Shown here: positions 7,568-15,178 of the stretch, piece by piece | Layout of the letters: each line of letters starts with the position of its first letter | Numbering within the stretch: the stretch's first letter is position 1 | Assembly (NCBI GenBank): GCA_018816605.1 | Contig: JAHIVS010000144.1 | Coordinates: 1-20,747, forward strand | DNA length: 20,747 nucleotides | From: Pseudomonadota bacterium | GTDB lineage: Bacteria; Desulfobacterota; Desulfobacteria; Desulfobacterales; Desulfobacteraceae | Reading direction: 5' to 3' | Notes under the pieces: generated by a model | Seen by the model: the letters and a program-made list of their open reading frames with translations, nothing else | Told to the model about the DNA's origin: nothing | Databases searched by the model: none | Translations under genes and position numbers: made by a program

Positions 7568-7608
7568 CTAGCCCCTCTTTCATCTTTTACATTAAATAAA
7601 AACTGCAC

Positions 7609-8955
7609 TTATAGGAGTAAATGGTTATATTTTTCTTCAATCAAAGGCAACAACTCTTTTAAGCTCGCATCTATTTTGTCCACCAGAATGTCGATTTCAG
7701 GCTCCGTCATTATGGTGGACAGGATGAACAGGCCTCTGGGAATGTTAAATACGCCCTTGGCCAACAGGGACAGGTGCATCAGGGCGTGCAGTTCTTCAAC
7801 CGATTCCTGCACATGGGCTGCCGTGGTAATTTTTTGATTGACAAAATGCAGGTTGATCAGGGAACCGATCTGGTGGGACTGGAGGCCCAGACCATTGTCT
7901 TTAAAGCTTTTTAAAAGCCCTGCCTGGAACCTGTCTCCCAAATGATTTATGGCGGACACCGCCTTTTCATCAAACTTTGACAAAGCGGCAAAGCCTGCCT
8001 GCATAACGGTTTCATACCCATTGAAAGTACCGGAATGATATAACGGCCTGTCCGTATGCTCATGGCAGAAAATATTCATGTACTCGTTCTTCCCGCCAAA
8101 GACACCAATGGGCAGCCCTCCACCCACCACTTTGCCCACCGTGGTGAGATCCGGAATCACATTAAAAAGCTTCTGGCATCCGCCGGTATCCACCCGGTAT
8201 GAAAAAATTTCATCAAATATCAAAATTACATTGTTGGCTGTCGTTACTTGCCGTGCCCTTTGAAGAAATCCCGGTTCCGGCAGCACCACCCCCCCTGCCC
8301 CCAGAAAGGGTTCCATGATCACCGCGGCAAGGGTGTCCGCATTCTCCCGGACCACCCGTTCAAGCGCATCCCCGTCGTTAAAGGGCACTTCCAGCATGTC
8401 CTGGGTCATGCCGGCAGGGATGCCGGCCGTAATCACATTTTTTTTGGTGGAGGCGGCCACACTATCGTGGGTGCCGTGGAAGCCGCCGGTCATTTTCAAA
8501 ATCTTGTCCCGACCCGTAATTGCCCTGGCCGTTCTCATGGCAAAAAGAGTGGCCTCGGTTCCGGAATTCACAAACCGCACCTTTTCGAATCCGGGGATCC
8601 TTTCACACAGAAGCCGGGCAAGACGATACTGGCCCTGGGTGGGGGTTGAATACTGGGACCCCCTTTCAATACCTTCCTGAACCGCCTTTACCACATCCGG
8701 ATCTCCATGCCCATGGACCAGTGCCCCATAGGCATTGGTCACATCCAAAAGGGCATGTCCTTCATGGGAATAAACATAGGCCCCTTTTCCATGGGAAATG
8801 TGAAGGGGGTAGGGCTTGAAATAACTTAAGCTTCGGGTGGCACCCCCCGGAATATAATGGATCAGGCGTTCATGGTGCACCTTGGAAAGGGGAAACTTTT
8901 CCTGGTATGCGGCAATGATTTTCCCTTGGATCTGAGATGATATCTGATGTGTCAT
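7609..8955 (-). CDS. Class III PLP aminotransferase, probably beta-amino-acid (beta-phenylalanine) aminotransferase
   Basis: This 448-residue fold-type I aminotransferase looks at first like glutamate-1-semialdehyde aminomutase. It fits the beta-phenylalanine aminotransferases (Variovorax/Mesorhizobium type) better. IPGGATRS carries R41, which aligns with the carboxylate-binding Arg of those enzymes. Other matching blocks are VRFVNSGTEA, GGFHGTHD, PDLTTVGK (PLP lysine K275), a PLP-ring Asp D248 in IFDE, HSGTFNG, IGSLINLHFV and the C-terminal PRGLFILS. The reaction would be beta-amino acid + 2-oxo acid to beta-keto acid + amino acid. The ATG lies 15 bases after the aminomutase stop, behind a run of G, so the two genes are tightly coupled. 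No haem-biosynthesis gene is nearby, which argues against the glutamate semialdehyde role. Exact substrate is inferred. Confidence 0.88.
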   Translation of the reverse strand: MTHQISSQIQGKIIAAYQEKFPLSKVHHERLIHYIPGGATRSLSYFKPYPLHISHGKGAYVYSHEGHALLDVTNAYGALVHGHGDPDVVKAVQEGIERGSQYSTPTQGQYRLARLLCERIPGFEKVRFVNSGTEATLFAMRTARAITGRDKILKMTGGFHGTHDSVAASTKKNVITAGIPAGMTQDMLEVPFNDGDALERVVRENADTLAAVIMEPFLGAGGVVLPEPGFLQRARQVTTANNVILIFDEIFSYRVDTGGCQKLFNVIPDLTTVGKVVGGGLPIGVFGGKNEYMNIFCHEHTDRPLYHSGTFNGYETVMQAGFAALSKFDEKAVSAINHLGDRFQAGLLKSFKDNGLGLQSHQIGSLINLHFVNQKITTAAHVQESVEELHALMHLSLLAKGVFNIPRGLFILSTIMTEPEIDILVDKIDASLKELLPLIEEKYNHLLL

Positions 8956-8970
8956 TCATCCCCCCTTTGT

Positions 8971-10593
8971 CTATTCTTTTGTATGAACAATCAAGAGTTC
9001 GCCCACGGCCGCCTCAACCCTTTGTACAAATTCCCCCGACGCAATCCGGGCCTTGAGTGCTTCCAGATGGTCAATATAAACCATGTCATAATCAAGGTAG
9101 GGAAGGGTTTCGCGAACCGCCTCGTGCATTATTTTTCCGGCCGTACTCAGTTTTTCAATACCCCTCAAATCTGCCGCCTGGGCAGCGCAAAGGAGTTCAA
9201 AGGAAAGAATGTGGTTGGTATTTTCCACAATCTTCCTGGCTTTTCTGGCGGCGATGAGACCAAAACTGACAATGTCCTGGAAATCGGCTGTGGAGGTAAT
9301 GGACTGGATGGAGGCCGGCACGGCCAGGGTCCTGTTCTCAGCCACAAGGGAGGTGGTCATGAACTGACCGCCCATGAGGCCCATGCGGACGCCGGTATCT
9401 TCCTTGCACAGGAAGGGCGGAAGGCCGGTACTGTGGGCGGAATCCATAAACCGGTCAATACGCCGGTCGCTGACCACGCCCAGATTGATCATGGCAATTG
9501 CCAGGCAGTCCATGACAAAGGAGATGGGCTGACCATGGAAATGGCCGTTATGGATAAAGGTGTTAAATTCGGTAAAGATCAGGGGATTGTCATTGCTGGA
9601 GTTCAGTTCCCGGAGCAGAACCTCCCGGGCATGGTTTACCGCTTCCTTGGTGGGGCCGACAAATTGCGGGGTACACCGGATGGAATAGGCATCTTCCACC
9701 GGAATATCGGCCACGGTAATGCCCTGGTGTTTTTTGAGCACTGCCTGGAGTTCCAGGGAAAGCTCCTGCTCGTCAATGGCCAGCTTGGAATCGCTCAATA
9801 GTTTGGTCAGATTCATGGCAGTGGCATACTGGCCGGGATGGTATTTTTGCTCATGGACCCGAAGATCAAAGGGATTGATACGTCCCATAAGGGTTTCAAT
9901 GGCAAAGGCGGCAATAATATCGGAATTTTTCAATGTATTGGTGGCTTCGTCAATCACGGTGCAACCAAGCCCGACCATGGCCGAGGTGCCGTTGATCAGA
10001 GAAAGGCCTTCCTTGGCGTTGAGATACATGAGCTCAACCCCGGCCTTTTCCATGGCCTCTTTACCCGGCATCACCTCGCCGTTTATCCGGGCCTTCCATT
10101 CGCCGAAGGCGACACTGGCGATACATCCCAGGGGTCCCAGATCTCCGCTGGTTCCCAGGGAGCCTTTCCTGGGAATCAAAGGGAAGACGTGTTTGTTGAT
10201 CATGTCCAGATAAATCCTGAGGTTTTTTTCCTTGATGCCGGAATAGCCGCGGCAAAGGGAATTGGCCCGGGCAATCATGAATTTTCTGACAAGGGTGTCT
10301 TCAAAGGGTTTGCCCACCTGGGTGGTGATGCTCCGGACCAGGTTTTTCTGGAAATCATTGTCCCGTTCCTTGGGCAGCAGATGATCCACAAGGCCGCCGC
10401 AACTGGTATTTACGCCGTAGATGCACCGCTCTTCATTTGCCCAATCCTCCACCAGTTTTCGACAGTCCCGGATTTTGGGCCAGTTTTTTTCCGCTACTTC
10501 AACCTTTATGGACAGATCATTTCCTGCTGTCATCAATTCTTCAATGGTCATTGAATATCCGTCAAGAACCAGTGTTTTCCCTTTTATCGGCAT
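8971..10593 (-). CDS. MIO-type phenylalanine aminomutase/ammonia-lyase (EncP/AdmH-like)
   Basis: This 540-residue member of the histidine/phenylalanine ammonia-lyase superfamily builds its MIO cofactor from T148-S149-G150 (GSLGTSGDLGPL), where most members have Ala-Ser-Gly. The TSG version, the NTSxGG segment after catalytic Y59 (IYGVNTSCGG), KEGLSLINGTS, SSNDNP, NGHFHGQ, GLMGGQFMT and STADFQDIVSFG all match my recollection of the bacterial phenylalanine aminomutase group of EncP and AdmH. That group interconverts L-phenylalanine and (S)-beta-phenylalanine with some cinnamate release. Histidine ammonia-lyase is less likely, because no other hut gene is present. It is the first gene of the operon, with GGAGG 5 bases before the ATG and a sigma70 promoter upstream. 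Phe against Tyr preference cannot be settled from sequence reading. Lyase activity giving cinnamate is the main alternative. Confidence 0.9.
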   Translation of the reverse strand: MPIKGKTLVLDGYSMTIEELMTAGNDLSIKVEVAEKNWPKIRDCRKLVEDWANEERCIYGVNTSCGGLVDHLLPKERDNDFQKNLVRSITTQVGKPFEDTLVRKFMIARANSLCRGYSGIKEKNLRIYLDMINKHVFPLIPRKGSLGTSGDLGPLGCIASVAFGEWKARINGEVMPGKEAMEKAGVELMYLNAKEGLSLINGTSAMVGLGCTVIDEATNTLKNSDIIAAFAIETLMGRINPFDLRVHEQKYHPGQYATAMNLTKLLSDSKLAIDEQELSLELQAVLKKHQGITVADIPVEDAYSIRCTPQFVGPTKEAVNHAREVLLRELNSSNDNPLIFTEFNTFIHNGHFHGQPISFVMDCLAIAMINLGVVSDRRIDRFMDSAHSTGLPPFLCKEDTGVRMGLMGGQFMTTSLVAENRTLAVPASIQSITSTADFQDIVSFGLIAARKARKIVENTNHILSFELLCAAQAADLRGIEKLSTAGKIMHEAVRETLPYLDYDMVYIDHLEALKARIASGEFVQRVEAAVGELLIVHTKE

Positions 10594-10615
10594 GGTTTCC
10601 TCCTAAAATTATTAG

Positions 10616-10703
10616 AATTGAACTTTTGTGTGTCATACAGTGGAAAATAGAATTTTTCAGCTCAGAAAGAGATACGGACCAGGCACAACCCAAGGGTTCA
10701 ATT
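10616..10703 (-). repeat. Inverted repeat in the operon leader
   Basis: AATTGAAC (10616-10623) and GTTCAATT (10696-10703) are exact inverted copies, both inside the predicted 5' leader of the aminomutase gene. They could close an RNA structure ending just before the ribosome site (GGAGG at 10599-10603), or be two half-sites for a DNA-binding protein. An 8-base match in AT-rich DNA can also arise by chance. Confidence 0.3.
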
Positions 10704-10718
10704 TTTCCGCTCATGGTC

Positions 10719-10747
10719 AGATAAACAAATCTGCCTTTCTTTGTCAA
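10719..10747 (-). promoter_or_regulatory. Sigma70 promoter of the catabolic operon
   Basis: On the minus strand there is a perfect -35 box TTGACA (10747-10742), a 17-base spacer and a -10 box TTATCT (10724-10719). The AT-rich stretch just upstream of the -35 (about 10750-10770) could serve as an UP element. Transcription should start near 10712, leaving a leader of roughly 118 bases before the aminomutase ATG. This is the best promoter in the window. Lrp control here is likely but not shown. Confidence 0.75.
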
Positions 10748-10988
10748 GGGATTTTTTATAATTTTATAAGGGCAAATTGAAATATCGTAGAATTATCGAA
10801 ACAAAAAATTCAAAACTCATTTATTTTTTAAACTTTTTGATAGCATAGACCTTATAAACCAATAATTTCCCGGCAGCAATCGCCCGGGGTGATTTTGTAT
10901 TAATATTGTAAAATAAGCAGACCCCAATTTACCCACCCATTCCCCTGGGATAGGGTCGTTAATTTTTTAAACCTATCCGGAGGCTATT

Positions 10989-11570
10989 TTGAGACCATTG
11001 CTTTTAAACAATCCGTTTTTCAAACCGATCCTTTACGGGTTTGCCACTGTGTCTCTTTTCCTTCTAAGGTGGAAAACCAAAGGCAGGATGCCGGACATTA
11101 AAAAATTCATCCTGGTGGCCGCCCCCCATTCCAGCAATTGGGATTTTATTTTTTTCCTATTGATTATTTTTAAATTTCAGATACCGGTTCACTGGATGGG
11201 AAAAAAATCCATGTTCATCTGGCCCTTTAAAGGGCTTTTAGAAAACCTTGGCGGCATTTCCATTGACCGCTCCCGGAAGGGCAATCTTGTGGCTGCCATG
11301 GTCGAAACCTTTGACCGGACAGACCGCCTGATCATAACCATTGCCCCTTCCGGCACCCGGAAAAAAGTAACCCACTGGAAAACCGGTTTTTACCAGATTG
11401 CCTGCCAGGCAAAGGTTCCCATTGTCTGCGGATTTGTCGACTATAAACTAAAAACCGGCGGCATCGGTCCTGTAATTTTTCCCACCGGAGATATGGACTC
11501 GGATATGCAGACCATGAAGGACTTCTACAAGGACAAATCCGGCAAGTACGCAGATGCCACCCCTGCCTGA
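10989..11570 (+). CDS. PlsC-like acyltransferase
   Basis: This 193-residue member of the lysophospholipid/glycerol-phosphate acyltransferase superfamily has the catalytic HX4D box as HSSNWD (near residue 44), a substrate loop GGISIDRS, and APSGTRKK in place of the usual EGTRS block. An N-terminal hydrophobic stretch suggests membrane association. It would transfer an acyl chain from acyl-CoA or acyl-ACP to a lysophospholipid or similar acceptor. The short length and atypical third block fit the small, poorly studied branch rather than classical PlsC. The start is TTG, supported by GGAGG (10979-10983) 5 bases upstream and by no better ATG. It stands alone between the catabolic operon and the glycan genes. 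Confidence 0.8.
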   Translation: MRPLLLNNPFFKPILYGFATVSLFLLRWKTKGRMPDIKKFILVAAPHSSNWDFIFFLLIIFKFQIPVHWMGKKSMFIWPFKGLLENLGGISIDRSRKGNLVAAMVETFDRTDRLIITIAPSGTRKKVTHWKTGFYQIACQAKVPIVCGFVDYKLKTGGIGPVIFPTGDMDSDMQTMKDFYKDKSGKYADATPA

Positions 11571-11609
11571 CAAATTCCCCTGATTTGCCCTCAAACACTG
11601 CTGCAAGAA

Positions 11610-11658
11610 AGGAGGCCTCCCCGGCCTAGATCTCCCATTTTTTCCAAGGCCGCCTCCT
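11610..11658 (+). terminator. Weak candidate terminator after the acyltransferase gene
   Basis: AGGAGGC (11610-11616) pairs with GCCTCCT (11652-11658), and an inner GGCCT (11623-11627) pairs with AGGCC (11647-11651), leaving a bulge on the left arm and a 19-base loop. A run of T follows only after about 18 bases, so this is not a textbook terminator. It may simply be a structured spacer. Confidence 0.25.
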
Positions 11659-11765
11659 GACCTCCTTTGCCTTGTATTTTTAAAAAAAATGACGTATGGA
11701 AGTAGTGAATCCGATGCGTATACAAAATCAATATCATTGCCCATGCAGATGAAGGAGAATACTAA

Positions 11766-13775
11766 ATGAGGTCTAAGTTTTTTTTACTCACAACACTATT
11801 GGCCCTGATCTGCCTACCCATAATCGCACAATACGCCGGCGCCGGCACGACACCGGGCATGAACACCCAGACAATGCCGCCCCTGGTCCCTTCCCCGTCA
11901 TCCGGGCAGGAAAGCATTACCGCCACAGCCAATCGGTTTGCGACATCCTACAACCAGGCATTCCAGGACAAAGAAGACCTGACCGTCGCGGCATATAATA
12001 ACGATCATGAACGATCCCAGGAATTGATTCGTTCCTATAACCAGAACATGAGGGCTTCCAAGGACAGCTATCAAATTCTCCAGCAGATTGCAGAAAACCA
12101 GGGAACAGGAGATATCACCCTTTTTTTTCCGGAAAATTCAGCTGAAATACCGGAAAATGATTTTCAATATAACCGTCTTATCCGGTATCTGGATTCTTTG
12201 GAGAGAAATAACAGGGACAGAAAGCTGGTATTTATCATCATGGGAAGCGCATCTGCCACCGGAGAAGAGACCCACAACCGAATTTTATCCAGGAACCGGG
12301 CCAATGCGCCCATTCCCATTATGGACCAATACCTTATAAATGTTCCCCATTCATACCACAAAGTATATGGCACGGGCGAGGCAAACAGTCCCCAGGGGGA
12401 ACCCGAAGATATCAACAAACGCTATCGGTTTGTACGGATCATGGCCCTTTATGAGGATCTTGCGCCCACAATGACCGGAATGGCTCTCCCCATGGAACCT
12501 TCCCCCATGATGGGCCAGACCCTGCAAAGCCCGGCAATGGCCCAAAGAGTCCAGATCAATGAGTACATCAATCCCATTGGGATGAAATTCATCCGGGTTC
12601 CGGCCGGAACCTTTTCCATGGGAAGTCCGGATTCGGAAATACGAAGGGACACCAATGAAATCCTGCATACGGTAACCCTGACCCAGCCTTTTTATCTTCA
12701 AACCACGGAAGTCACCCAGCGCCAATGGCTGGCGGTCATGGGAGACCATCCCTCCCATTTTAAAAACTGCGGCATGGACTGCCCGGTGGAGAATGTCCGC
12801 TATTCAGATGTACAAAAATTTCTAAAACGGCTCAATGAAATGGAAAGCACGATTTACTACCGCCTGCCCACGGAAGCGGAATGGGAATATGCGGCCCGGG
12901 CCGGCACCCCATCGGCATTCTTTAACGGCCCCATGGTTGTGGAAGGCGATTTCAGCAGAAACCCATACCTGGATTCCGTGGGCTGGTATTATCGAAATGC
13001 CGACCACGCCCCCCACCTGGTTGCCCAGAAGTCGGCCAATGCCTGGGGATTTTATGACATGCACGGGAACGTGTGGGAATGGTGCTCCGACTGGCAGAGA
13101 CCCTATCCTTTCCAAGCCGAAATCGACCCCCAGGGTGCCGAGTTCGGGGAAGCAAAAATCAGGCGGGGCGGCAGCTGGGCCCATTATCCGGAATACTGCA
13201 GGTCGGCCTACCGGTCCTGGTTTGATCCGGAAGACAGAAGCCCTGAAATCGGTTTCAGGGTTGCCATCACCAAACTGGAAAGGGTTGCCCAGCCGGCTCC
13301 CCCCCGTCCCATGCCGGCCCCCATGCCCGAACCGCCCCCCCTGCCCAAGCCTGTGGTTAAGGCAAAGCGTGTGGTTAAGAAGGACCTTGAACCCATTCCC
13401 ATGCCCGATCCGGCCCGGGTCACCCAGTGCATCCTGATCCGGGATATTTCCTTTGACCTGGATTCAAGCAAGATCAACAGCCGGATGATTCCCCTGATGG
13501 ACCTTGCGGTTGAACTGCTAAACAAATATGATGGGAAAATTGATCTGCACGGCCACACCTGTTCTCTGGGCTCCAAGCCGTACAACATGGATCTGGGATT
13601 AAGGCGGGCTGAATCGGTTAAGAATTACCTGGTATCCAAGGGCATCAATGAAAGCCGGATCACCACCAAATCCTTTGGAGAAGAAGCCCCCAAGTTCACC
13701 AATCATACAGAGGCCGGCCGCTCTTTAAACCGACGGGTGGAAATCCTGCTCCATGGATTCACCAATGAACAATAG
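11766..13775 (+). CDS. Exported FGE/SUMF1-domain protein with OmpA-like domain(s)
   Basis: This 669-residue protein starts with a signal peptide (MRSKFFLLTTLLALICLPII). Residues about 116-225 look like a diverged OmpA-like domain (DITLFFPENSAEIPEND, RNRANAP, KRYRFVRIM). Residues about 267-500 form a formylglycine-generating-enzyme-like domain, with GMKFIRVPAGTFSMGS, TEVTQRQW, RLPTEAEWEYAARAG, DMHGNVWEWCSDW, RRGGSW and IGFRVA. A Pro-rich linker (about 510-550) leads to a clear C-terminal OmpA peptidoglycan-binding domain (about 554-665: ISFDLDSSKIN, LHGHTCSLG, RRAESVKNYLVSKGI, NRRVEIL). Only one Cys stands where true FGE has its copper-binding pair (RGGSWAHYPEYC), so sulfatase maturation is unlikely. 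It is probably a cell-wall-anchored envelope protein. AAGGAG precedes the ATG, and it heads the rightward gene cluster. Confidence 0.88.
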   Translation: MRSKFFLLTTLLALICLPIIAQYAGAGTTPGMNTQTMPPLVPSPSSGQESITATANRFATSYNQAFQDKEDLTVAAYNNDHERSQELIRSYNQNMRASKDSYQILQQIAENQGTGDITLFFPENSAEIPENDFQYNRLIRYLDSLERNNRDRKLVFIIMGSASATGEETHNRILSRNRANAPIPIMDQYLINVPHSYHKVYGTGEANSPQGEPEDINKRYRFVRIMALYEDLAPTMTGMALPMEPSPMMGQTLQSPAMAQRVQINEYINPIGMKFIRVPAGTFSMGSPDSEIRRDTNEILHTVTLTQPFYLQTTEVTQRQWLAVMGDHPSHFKNCGMDCPVENVRYSDVQKFLKRLNEMESTIYYRLPTEAEWEYAARAGTPSAFFNGPMVVEGDFSRNPYLDSVGWYYRNADHAPHLVAQKSANAWGFYDMHGNVWEWCSDWQRPYPFQAEIDPQGAEFGEAKIRRGGSWAHYPEYCRSAYRSWFDPEDRSPEIGFRVAITKLERVAQPAPPRPMPAPMPEPPPLPKPVVKAKRVVKKDLEPIPMPDPARVTQCILIRDISFDLDSSKINSRMIPLMDLAVELLNKYDGKIDLHGHTCSLGSKPYNMDLGLRRAESVKNYLVSKGINESRITTKSFGEEAPKFTNHTEAGRSLNRRVEILLHGFTNEQ

Positions 13776-14214
13776 GCAAGAAATCACACCAAAGCCCCAT
13801 AAAAAATGGCGCTTCATTGGGCTTTGGATATTTCTGGTATTGATCCCGGGTCTTCTGCCCTGCCAGGCAGAGGATTTCCCCGTGGTCAATGAAAAATTTC
13901 ACACCTTTGCCCTGGAATGGGTCACCAAAATTCAATCTTCCTACCGCTATTCCCAGGAAAACCCAAAAATAGAAACAGACGGCGATCAATTTATCGCCAG
14001 CTATTATTATCTGGATGAAACCTCCGTCAAAACCGATGTCAAGGGGGCAAAGAATTCAAATCAGATTTACACAGGGGTTCTGAGCTATAATGAGTATTTG
14101 TTTCAGTCCAGGGCAAATACAAGAAGCCAGGCCCTTGCCAGTAAATTTGAACCGGTTTCCATGAAACAGATGATGGAGCTTTTTCTGTACCAGGACGGAT
14201 CATGGGTAAGGTGA
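13753..14214 (+). CDS. Small exported protein of unknown function
   Basis: This 153-residue protein has a positively charged N-terminus and a hydrophobic export segment (WRFIGLWIFLVLIPGLLPC, about residues 19-37), probably cleaved near CQA-ED. The rest is polar and rich in Tyr and Ser (SSYRYSQENP, FIASYYYLDET), with no motif I recognise. The start overlaps the end of the upstream OmpA/FGE gene by 23 bases. An alternative ATG four codons in (13765) is equally possible, since neither has a good ribosome site. The gene ends 1 base before the glycosyltransferase start, so it is part of the same translationally coupled series. A periplasmic helper of the neighbouring envelope or glycan proteins is a guess. 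Confidence 0.7.
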   Translation: MDSPMNNRQEITPKPHKKWRFIGLWIFLVLIPGLLPCQAEDFPVVNEKFHTFALEWVTKIQSSYRYSQENPKIETDGDQFIASYYYLDETSVKTDVKGAKNSNQIYTGVLSYNEYLFQSRANTRSQALASKFEPVSMKQMMELFLYQDGSWVR

Positions 14215-14215
14215 C

Positions 14216-15157
14216 ATGCTAAAGTCAAGCATCATCATTCCCACCTACAACAGGCCCAGGGATCTTGAAGTTGCAATTGCATCGGTTTTAAACCAGACCC
14301 TGCGCCCCCATGAGATCATTATCGTGGATGATGGCGCCCTCACAGATCCTCCTTTGCAAAAGAAAAGCCTGCACAAGGGGATTGACTATATTTATATCAG
14401 AAAAAATCCCAAAGACAGGGGGCTGACCAAATCCAGAAATATCGGTGTGGACAAGGCCTCGGGAGACATCATCTTTTTTCTGGATGACGATGTAAAATTG
14501 TTTGAAGATTTCCTTGAAAACTCCATAAAAAAATATGAACAACACCCGGATATTTCAGGAATGGGCGGGGGAGAGCTTTTTAACAAAAAACCGTCTCTGT
14601 CTCAAAAAATATGGTTTCTATATGACCTTTTTTTCTGCATGACCGGATTTAAAAAAGGATATTTTCTCCCCTCCTGCTTTTCTACCAATTTGGGAAACCC
14701 TGTCCTGAAAACAAAATTTTCCAGGGTGGAGTTTTTAGGCGGCGCTTCCTTTTCCTTTAGAAAAAAAGTGTTTGAATCAAACCGGTTTTCAGAAAGCTTC
14801 CAGGGATATGGCCTTGGGGAAGACAAGGATTTTTCATACAAGGTCTCCCAAACCCATATTTTGTTTGCAAATCCCGGGGCCAGGCTCTATCATTTTGAAT
14901 CACCGGTCATGCGATACGAAAAATACAACAAGGCAAAGTCAAAAGTCCTTTCAAAATATAGTTTTCTGACTTCCTGCAATGTCAAAGGTAAATTCAGCGG
15001 ATTCTGGTTCTGCTATGCCATGGCCGGTTATTTGTTAAAACGATCCATTTTGATGCTCCTGTCCTATGATAAAAGTGAGGTACTGCGGGTGAAGGGAATT
15101 CTGGCCGGCATGATTGACATTTTGAAATCCAGGCAAAGACTGCGCCGCACTCCTTAA
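14216..15157 (+). CDS. Family 2 glycosyltransferase
   Basis: This 313-residue protein has a GT-A fold. It opens with SSIIIPTYNRP and VDDG (D38-D39) for nucleotide binding. The metal-binding DxD equivalent is D90-D91-D92 (FFLDDDV), and the GLGEDKDF block (E202-D203) is the likely catalytic base region. It should move a sugar from a nucleotide-sugar to a glycan or lipid-linked acceptor on the cytoplasmic side. A hydrophobic stretch near residues 260-280 may bring it to the membrane. The ATG lies 1 base after the upstream stop, with AAGGTGA overlapping that gene's end. Sugar and acceptor are unknown. The neighbours with sulfotransferase and methyltransferase domains suggest an envelope glycan. 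Confidence 0.92.
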   Translation: MLKSSIIIPTYNRPRDLEVAIASVLNQTLRPHEIIIVDDGALTDPPLQKKSLHKGIDYIYIRKNPKDRGLTKSRNIGVDKASGDIIFFLDDDVKLFEDFLENSIKKYEQHPDISGMGGGELFNKKPSLSQKIWFLYDLFFCMTGFKKGYFLPSCFSTNLGNPVLKTKFSRVEFLGGASFSFRKKVFESNRFSESFQGYGLGEDKDFSYKVSQTHILFANPGARLYHFESPVMRYEKYNKAKSKVLSKYSFLTSCNVKGKFSGFWFCYAMAGYLLKRSILMLLSYDKSEVLRVKGILAGMIDILKSRQRLRRTP

Positions 15158-15178
15158 TTTTTAAACGGGCGTACAAAA

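Larger units (their letters stand above)
10594..10988. other. Divergent intergenic region, 395 bases, between the catabolic operon and the acyltransferase gene
   Basis: The left part holds the leader and promoter of the leftward operon. The middle (10750-10860) is very AT-rich and lies upstream of the -35 box, where it could act as an UP element and as binding DNA for the operon's Lrp protein. The right part leads to the TTG start at 10989. It includes a short CCCGG...CCGGG hairpin near 10870-10890 with no clear role. I found no convincing rightward promoter and no coding frame with a ribosome site. Confidence 0.5.

Noticed and set aside
8947..10554. Long plus-strand open frames opposite the aminomutase gene
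   Set aside because: They are shadows created by codon bias of the MIO enzyme on the other strand; they contain no domain motif.
8971..10593. Reading the MIO enzyme as histidine ammonia-lyase of a hut operon
   Set aside because: No urocanase, imidazolonepropionase or formiminoglutamate hydrolase is present, and the TSG triad and flanking blocks fit the phenylalanine aminomutase group better.
10594..10715. Attenuator-type leader peptide upstream of the aminomutase gene
   Set aside because: The frame starting near 10715 is not enriched in Phe or Tyr codons, has no ribosome site and runs into the aminomutase gene without a terminator hairpin.
11766..13775. True sulfatase-maturing FGE
   Set aside because: One of the paired active-site Cys is missing and no sulfatase gene lies nearby; the protein is fused to a wall-binding domain.
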